Assembly: GCF_009674485.1 (NCBI RefSeq) | Contig: NZ_WKJJ01000036.1 | Coordinates: forward strand, 1-46,304 | Origin: Pseudoduganella rivuli | GTDB taxonomy: Bacteria > Pseudomonadota > Gammaproteobacteria > Burkholderiales > Burkholderiaceae_D | DNA: 46,304 nt | Direction: 5' to 3' | Part shown: positions 42,995-46,304 of the stretch, piece by piece | Numbering within the stretch: position 1 is the stretch's first letter | Layout of the letters: each line of letters starts with the position of its first letter | Notes under the pieces: model-generated | Seen by the model: only the letters and a program-made list of their open reading frames with translations | What the model was told of the DNA's origin: nothing | Databases searched by the model: none | Program-made: the position numbers and the translations under genes

Positions 42995-43717
42995 ATGCAG
43001 CACAAACGTTCCACCCGGCGCGCATTGCTGGCGCCATTGGCCCTGTGCACGATACTGGGTCTCGCCGGCTTGCCCGCCATGGCGCAAAACGCCACCGCTG
43101 TCGCAGCCAAGGATGGCGCCTCCGCGCAAGCGGCCGCACAGCGCGACTTTGCGCAATTTGCCGCCTACCAGATGCGCACGCGGCCCGGCATCGCCCCGGT
43201 TGATTTTCCGCTCGATATCGGCGACATGCAGGACTTGAAGGAAGCAGTGATCGGCTACGGCTTTCCTGTCCATACCGTCGAAGCCAAGGACATCGTTGCA
43301 GGCCGCACGGATTTGCAGGCCATGGCCAAGCCTACGGGCCAATGGCGCTTCATCGTCAGCGTGCGCGGTAAACCCGTCGGGCTGGCGACGGTGGAACAGG
43401 TCAATGGCCGTTTTGAAACCGTTTCATATGGCGGCGCAGTGCTGGCAAAAGATGTCGAGGCGCTGACATCCCATCACGGCAACGCGGCGCGCAGCAACCT
43501 GCGTTTCGTCCGGATTTACCAGGCCCGCTCGGACTTCCTGGAAGTCACCGGCAATGGCCGCACCCGCTATGCACCGCTGCATTCGGCGCGCGAATCACTG
43601 CTGCTGCAGGCACGCGCCATGAAGACCGGCCAGGGTGATACGTCGCTGATGGAAGCGTCCGAAGTGCTGCAACCGTTGCGCGCAGCCGTCAAAGCCAACC
43701 TGGACGCGTTCCACTGA
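42995..43717 (+). CDS. Secreted protein of unknown function, first gene of the glycine-riboswitch operon
   Basis: A 240-aa protein with a signal peptide (MQHKRSTRRALLAPLALCTILGL.. cleaved near AMAQ, residue 31). I do not recognise a family. The mature part has a central beta-rich stretch (GQWRFIVSVRGKPVGLATVEQVNGRFETVSYGG, then LRFVRIYQARSDFLEVTGNGRTRYAPL) and a helical C-terminus. No cysteine is in the mature chain and no enzyme motif is visible. It ends 19 bases before a secreted papain-like protease gene, which makes it a candidate folding helper, propeptide-in-trans or inhibitor for that protease. AAAGGAAA supports the start at 42995. Confidence 0.8.
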   Translation: MQHKRSTRRALLAPLALCTILGLAGLPAMAQNATAVAAKDGASAQAAAQRDFAQFAAYQMRTRPGIAPVDFPLDIGDMQDLKEAVIGYGFPVHTVEAKDIVAGRTDLQAMAKPTGQWRFIVSVRGKPVGLATVEQVNGRFETVSYGGAVLAKDVEALTSHHGNAARSNLRFVRIYQARSDFLEVTGNGRTRYAPLHSARESLLLQARAMKTGQGDTSLMEASEVLQPLRAAVKANLDAFH

Positions 43718-43736
43718 TCCCCTACCTGGAGAACAT

Positions 43737-44327
43737 ATGAAACTCAAGAAGCTCGCAATGGGCGCCGTACTGGCGCTGGCCATGCCGTTGGCGATGGCGC
43801 AATGGCGCACGCTGTCCGTGCCGCTGACCACACAGGAACACAGCCAGTGGTGCTGGGCCGGCTCCAGCAAGGCCATCCTCAGCTATTACTGGGCCAATTA
43901 CCCCAGCCAGTGCCAGATCGTGAACTGGGCCTATGGTTTGAACTACGCCTGCGGCAACAGCACGTTTGACTGGAACAGCGCGGCCAACCAGCCCAACTCC
44001 ATGTATGGCACGCCGGGCAGCGTGCAAAACATCCTGTCCAACTGGGGCGTGCCGAATACCGCCATCAACAATTACCTGTCGTGGAACACCGTGGTGACGG
44101 ACATTAACGCCAACCGGCCATTCGTCATCCGTTACGGCTGGACCGGCGGCGGCGGGCACATCATGGTGGGACGCGGCTATGAAACGTATAACGGCGTGAA
44201 TTACGTCTACATCATGAACCCGTGGCCAGGCGAAGGACAGACCTGGCGCACCTATGCATCGGCAGTCAGCGCGTCGGACCATAACTGGACCCATACGCAG
44301 CGCATGAATATCAGCCGCGCGAACTGA
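43737..44327 (+). CDS. Secreted papain-like cysteine protease (C39/C70-like fold)
   Basis: A 196-aa enzyme with signal peptide (1-21, MPLAMA-Q). A papain-type site is visible: Q33 as oxyanion residue six positions before C39 (TTQEHSQWCWAGSSKAILSYYW), H141 in WTGGGGHIMVGRGYE, and N161 in IMNPWPGEG. The order Cys-His-Asn and the compact size with no propeptide match AvrRpt2/C70-like and bacterial papain-like families. C59 and C72 could form a disulfide. The GGAGAA site lies just upstream. It probably acts outside the cell and shares the riboswitch transcript with the gene before it. Confidence 0.88.
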   Translation: MKLKKLAMGAVLALAMPLAMAQWRTLSVPLTTQEHSQWCWAGSSKAILSYYWANYPSQCQIVNWAYGLNYACGNSTFDWNSAANQPNSMYGTPGSVQNILSNWGVPNTAINNYLSWNTVVTDINANRPFVIRYGWTGGGGHIMVGRGYETYNGVNYVYIMNPWPGEGQTWRTYASAVSASDHNWTHTQRMNISRAN

Positions 44328-44339
44328 TACGGCAACCTG

Positions 44340-44365
44340 CCCGCCGGGGAGCATGCCGGCGGGTT
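44340..44365. terminator. Stem-loop between the cysteine protease and M4 paralogue 2
   Basis: CCCGCCGG and CCGGCGGG (44340-44347 with 44356-44363) flank an 8-base loop, followed by only TT. It touches the stop codon of the minus-strand M4 gene (44364). It may end the plus-strand operon. Confidence 0.5.
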
Positions 44366-46085
44366 ATTCCGCGATGTCCGTTCCCACGTTGATGGCCGCA
44401 TACGCCCGCTGCACGGCCTTCGCTTCCGCGCTGTTGGCGCCGTACAGTTCCTGTGCGGCAGCCAGCACTTTGGCGCGCGCATCGGCATAGTTGGTCGACG
44501 ACGTGAACTTGGTGGTCAGCGCCCTGAACCAGATGCGATAAGCCTTGTCCAGGCCGATACCCGTCATCGCCAGTGGGGCCTTGGTCAGGTACTTCGAATA
44601 GTATTCGCTGGTGGCGCTGGCATTGGATCCCCTGGCCAGGAAGTAAAACATGCGGTTGTTCGGGCCGCTGCTGTAATGCACGTCGAGGCTGGCCAGCGTC
44701 GAGCTCCACGCATCCGGGCTCCTTCCATCCTTGCTCGGTTTGTACATCCAGCGCAGCGGCTGGCCACTCTTTGAAATTTCCTTGCCGACCAACCAGTCAT
44801 TGGTCCCCGGAGACGGCAGCACGCTGCCCTTGCCGCCGGCGCGCGCATACGCTTCCACCGCCTCACCGGCGATATCGGAAGCCGACTCGTTCAGGCCGCC
44901 AGGCTCACCGCTGTATGCCAGGTTGGACGTGGCGGCCGTGATGCCATGGCCCATCTCATGGCCAATCACGTCGATGGAACCCAGGTTGTTGAAATAGGTG
45001 CCGCCATCGCCGATGTACATGCACCTGCAGCTGCCCGAGTAGTAGGCGTTGTCGTAGGCGGTGTTGACGTGGGCGGCGATGTACGTTGCGGTGTTGTTAC
45101 CGTCCAGCGACTGCCAGCCCAGGACGTTTTTATGCATGTCATAGGTGTTCATCAAGCCCCACAAGGCGTTGACGGCGGCAGTCTGTCCATTGGCATTGGT
45201 GGTGCTGCCGCCGACGATGTATTGCTTGCCGTCGCCCCAGATGTTGGCAGTGCTGGTGTAGATACTGCCGGCGCTGGTGGTGTGGTTGGCATTGGTGATG
45301 GCCATGCCGCCGAATACGCCACGCGTGCCGCGGCTGGTGTCCAGCATCCGGTACGTGGTGCCGCTCAGGGACGTGTTGATGGCGACGGTCCCGTTGTATT
45401 GGCTGTAGCCGGTTCCGGCGACGGTCTGCAGCATGTTCCATTGCCGCAGCACGCCGCCATCTTCCGCACTGACGATGGTGTTGTGGTAAAGCGGCTTGTC
45501 GCCATTGGCCATGCGGGTTTGCACCAGGTAGGCCAGCTTGTAGCCATCGACGACCTCCGCCACGTCGAGCGCATTGAGTTCGCTTTCCAGCTTGTTTTCC
45601 GCACCCGCCACGCGGACCGTCTTCATCACTGGATAGATGATCAGCTCGGCGCTGGGTGCATCGACTTGCGTGCTGTAGGCGCCGACCGTGCGCAAGGCGG
45701 CATTGATCGCCTCTTTTTGCTGGAGTTTCGGGCTGACGTTCATGCGCTTGCTGCTCAGGGCCGCGCGGCGGTCGGCGCTGGATTCGCTGACGATATTGCC
45801 GCCCTGGTCGGTGACCACGACGGATTCCGACGCAAAAATGCGCACGCCTTTATACGTGTGGTTCATGCGGGTAATGGCCGTGCGCTGCTCACCGGGATGC
45901 TGGCTGGCGACGGCCAGACCATGGTCGCTGTCGAGGCCATACTTGCCCCGTTCGCCATTGAGCGTGCTGACCAGGCGGGCGGTCTCTTGCGCACTGAAAG
46001 AAACGGGATCGCCCATGGTTGGGGCGGCATAGGCGGCGCGAACGGCGGCCAGGACGACAGCGATGAGGATGGTGCGGCGGGGCAT
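44364..46085 (-). CDS. Secreted M4 (thermolysin-like) metalloprotease, paralogue 2
   Basis: A 573-aa paralogue of the gene at 40710-42437, with the same layout: signal peptide (1-20, ending AAYA-A), propeptide (SFSAQETARLVSTLNGERGKYGLD; MNHTYKGVRIFASESVVV), catalytic HEMGHGITAATSNLAY, third ligand in GGLNESASD, and the C-terminus AINVGTDIAE. The paired cysteines SCRCMYIGDG are conserved. AAGGAGA supports the start at 46085. Similarity is high throughout, indicating a duplication; the intervening cysteine protease operon separates the copies. It lies just downstream of an rRNA terminator. Confidence 0.95.
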   Translation of the reverse strand: MPRRTILIAVVLAAVRAAYAAPTMGDPVSFSAQETARLVSTLNGERGKYGLDSDHGLAVASQHPGEQRTAITRMNHTYKGVRIFASESVVVTDQGGNIVSESSADRRAALSSKRMNVSPKLQQKEAINAALRTVGAYSTQVDAPSAELIIYPVMKTVRVAGAENKLESELNALDVAEVVDGYKLAYLVQTRMANGDKPLYHNTIVSAEDGGVLRQWNMLQTVAGTGYSQYNGTVAINTSLSGTTYRMLDTSRGTRGVFGGMAITNANHTTSAGSIYTSTANIWGDGKQYIVGGSTTNANGQTAAVNALWGLMNTYDMHKNVLGWQSLDGNNTATYIAAHVNTAYDNAYYSGSCRCMYIGDGGTYFNNLGSIDVIGHEMGHGITAATSNLAYSGEPGGLNESASDIAGEAVEAYARAGGKGSVLPSPGTNDWLVGKEISKSGQPLRWMYKPSKDGRSPDAWSSTLASLDVHYSSGPNNRMFYFLARGSNASATSEYYSKYLTKAPLAMTGIGLDKAYRIWFRALTTKFTSSTNYADARAKVLAAAQELYGANSAEAKAVQRAYAAINVGTDIAE

Positions 46086-46179
46086 GGTTTCTCCTTCGTA
46101 ACACCTCATTTTCGGCCTAAATATGGCGTTCTGAAGGTCACGAAGGTGTAAAACCACGTAAAGATTCCGCTCGGAAAGC

Positions 46180-46216
46180 AAAAAACCCCGCCAAGAGCTA
46201 ACTCAGCGGGGTTTTT
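46180..46216 (-). terminator. rRNA operon terminator
   Basis: CCCCGC and GCGGGG (46186-46191 with 46206-46211) with an inner GAG/CTC pairing, flanked by A run and T run, so it can work on both strands. It lies 12 bases beyond the 5S rRNA 3' end on the minus strand. Confidence 0.88.
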
Positions 46217-46227
46217 CTATATAACTA

Positions 46228-46304
46228 GCCTGACGATAACCTACTTTCACACTGGTTGCAGCACTATCATCGGCGCAGAGTCGTTTCACGGTCCTGTTCG
46301 GGAT
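46228..46304 (-). rRNA. rrf: 5S ribosomal RNA, 3' part (runs off right edge)
   Basis: The reverse complement reads ATCCCGAACAGGACCGTGAA, ACGACTCTGCGCCGATGATAGTGC and, at its end, TGTGAAAGTAGG..CGTCAGGC, the 3' two-thirds of a 5S rRNA. The 5' part, and presumably 23S and 16S genes, lie beyond the window. Confidence 0.95.

Noticed and set aside
40710..46085. The two M4 genes as a recombination-generated mobile element
   Set aside because: No transposase, terminal inverted repeat or target duplication was found; simple gene duplication explains them.
1..46304. CRISPR array, prophage, insertion sequence or tRNA gene
   Set aside because: I found no spaced direct repeats, phage genes, transposase motifs or cloverleaf-like sequences on either strand, though a by-eye reading can miss a tRNA.

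Overview
The window is high-GC proteobacterial chromosome. The ATM1-type exporter, the DUF3025 protein, the queA-tgt-yajC-secD-secF order, the PagL-like enzyme and the 5S rRNA end all fit a betaproteobacterium of the Oxalobacteraceae (Janthinobacterium/Massilia/Duganella-like). This placement rests on protein and gene-order resemblance seen by eye, not on a search.

Layout. 1-1877 (minus) is the N-terminal part of a secreted RHS/YD-repeat protein that runs off the left edge. 2118-2810 is a WYL-type regulator. 2884-8555 (minus) is the tRNA-queuosine and Sec block queA-tgt-yajC-secD-secF, with recG divergent (8631-10760). 10765-13347 holds a TonB-dependent receptor and a PhnZ-like HD protein, followed by an M23 peptidase (plus). 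14245-18436 (minus) is a tightly packed operon: pyrC, DUF3025, a Gfo/Idh/MocA oxidoreductase, an MFS transporter and a 39-aa membrane peptide not previously delimited here; every junction is 0-4 bases or an overlap. 18594-23250 is an acidic amino acid uptake region: a gltL-I-J-K type ABC importer divergent from a DAACS symporter. 23373-26646 carries a serine hydrolase, a PhoD-type phosphatase and a YciA-type thioesterase. 26710-30764 carries an ATM1-type ABC exporter, an IclR regulator and the MFS transporter it probably controls, with a strong inverted repeat between the last two. 30862-34274 is a tandem pair of long-chain acyl-CoA ligases. 34507-40642 holds a predicted lipoprotein aminopeptidase, a molybdopterin oxidoreductase, an M20 amidohydrolase, a 3-hydroxyisobutyrate-dehydrogenase-like enzyme and a PagL-type lipid A deacylase.

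The right end (40710-46085) is the most unusual part. Two paralogous secreted M4 (thermolysin-like) metalloproteases, both on the minus strand, flank a plus-strand pair: a secreted 240-aa protein of unknown function and a secreted papain-like cysteine protease. That pair is preceded by a clear tandem glycine riboswitch (about 42689-42875) with a good sigma70 promoter and a plausible stem that would hide the Shine-Dalgarno sequence of the first gene. Glycine riboswitches normally control glycine cleavage or transport genes. Here the amino acid sensor sits on an extracellular proteolysis operon, which suggests that glycine released by, or limiting for, protein digestion sets cysteine protease output. 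The window ends inside a 5S rRNA gene (minus) with its terminator.

Most genes are ordinary housekeeping or transport genes with consistent codon use. I see no insertion sequence, prophage, CRISPR array or complete tRNA gene.
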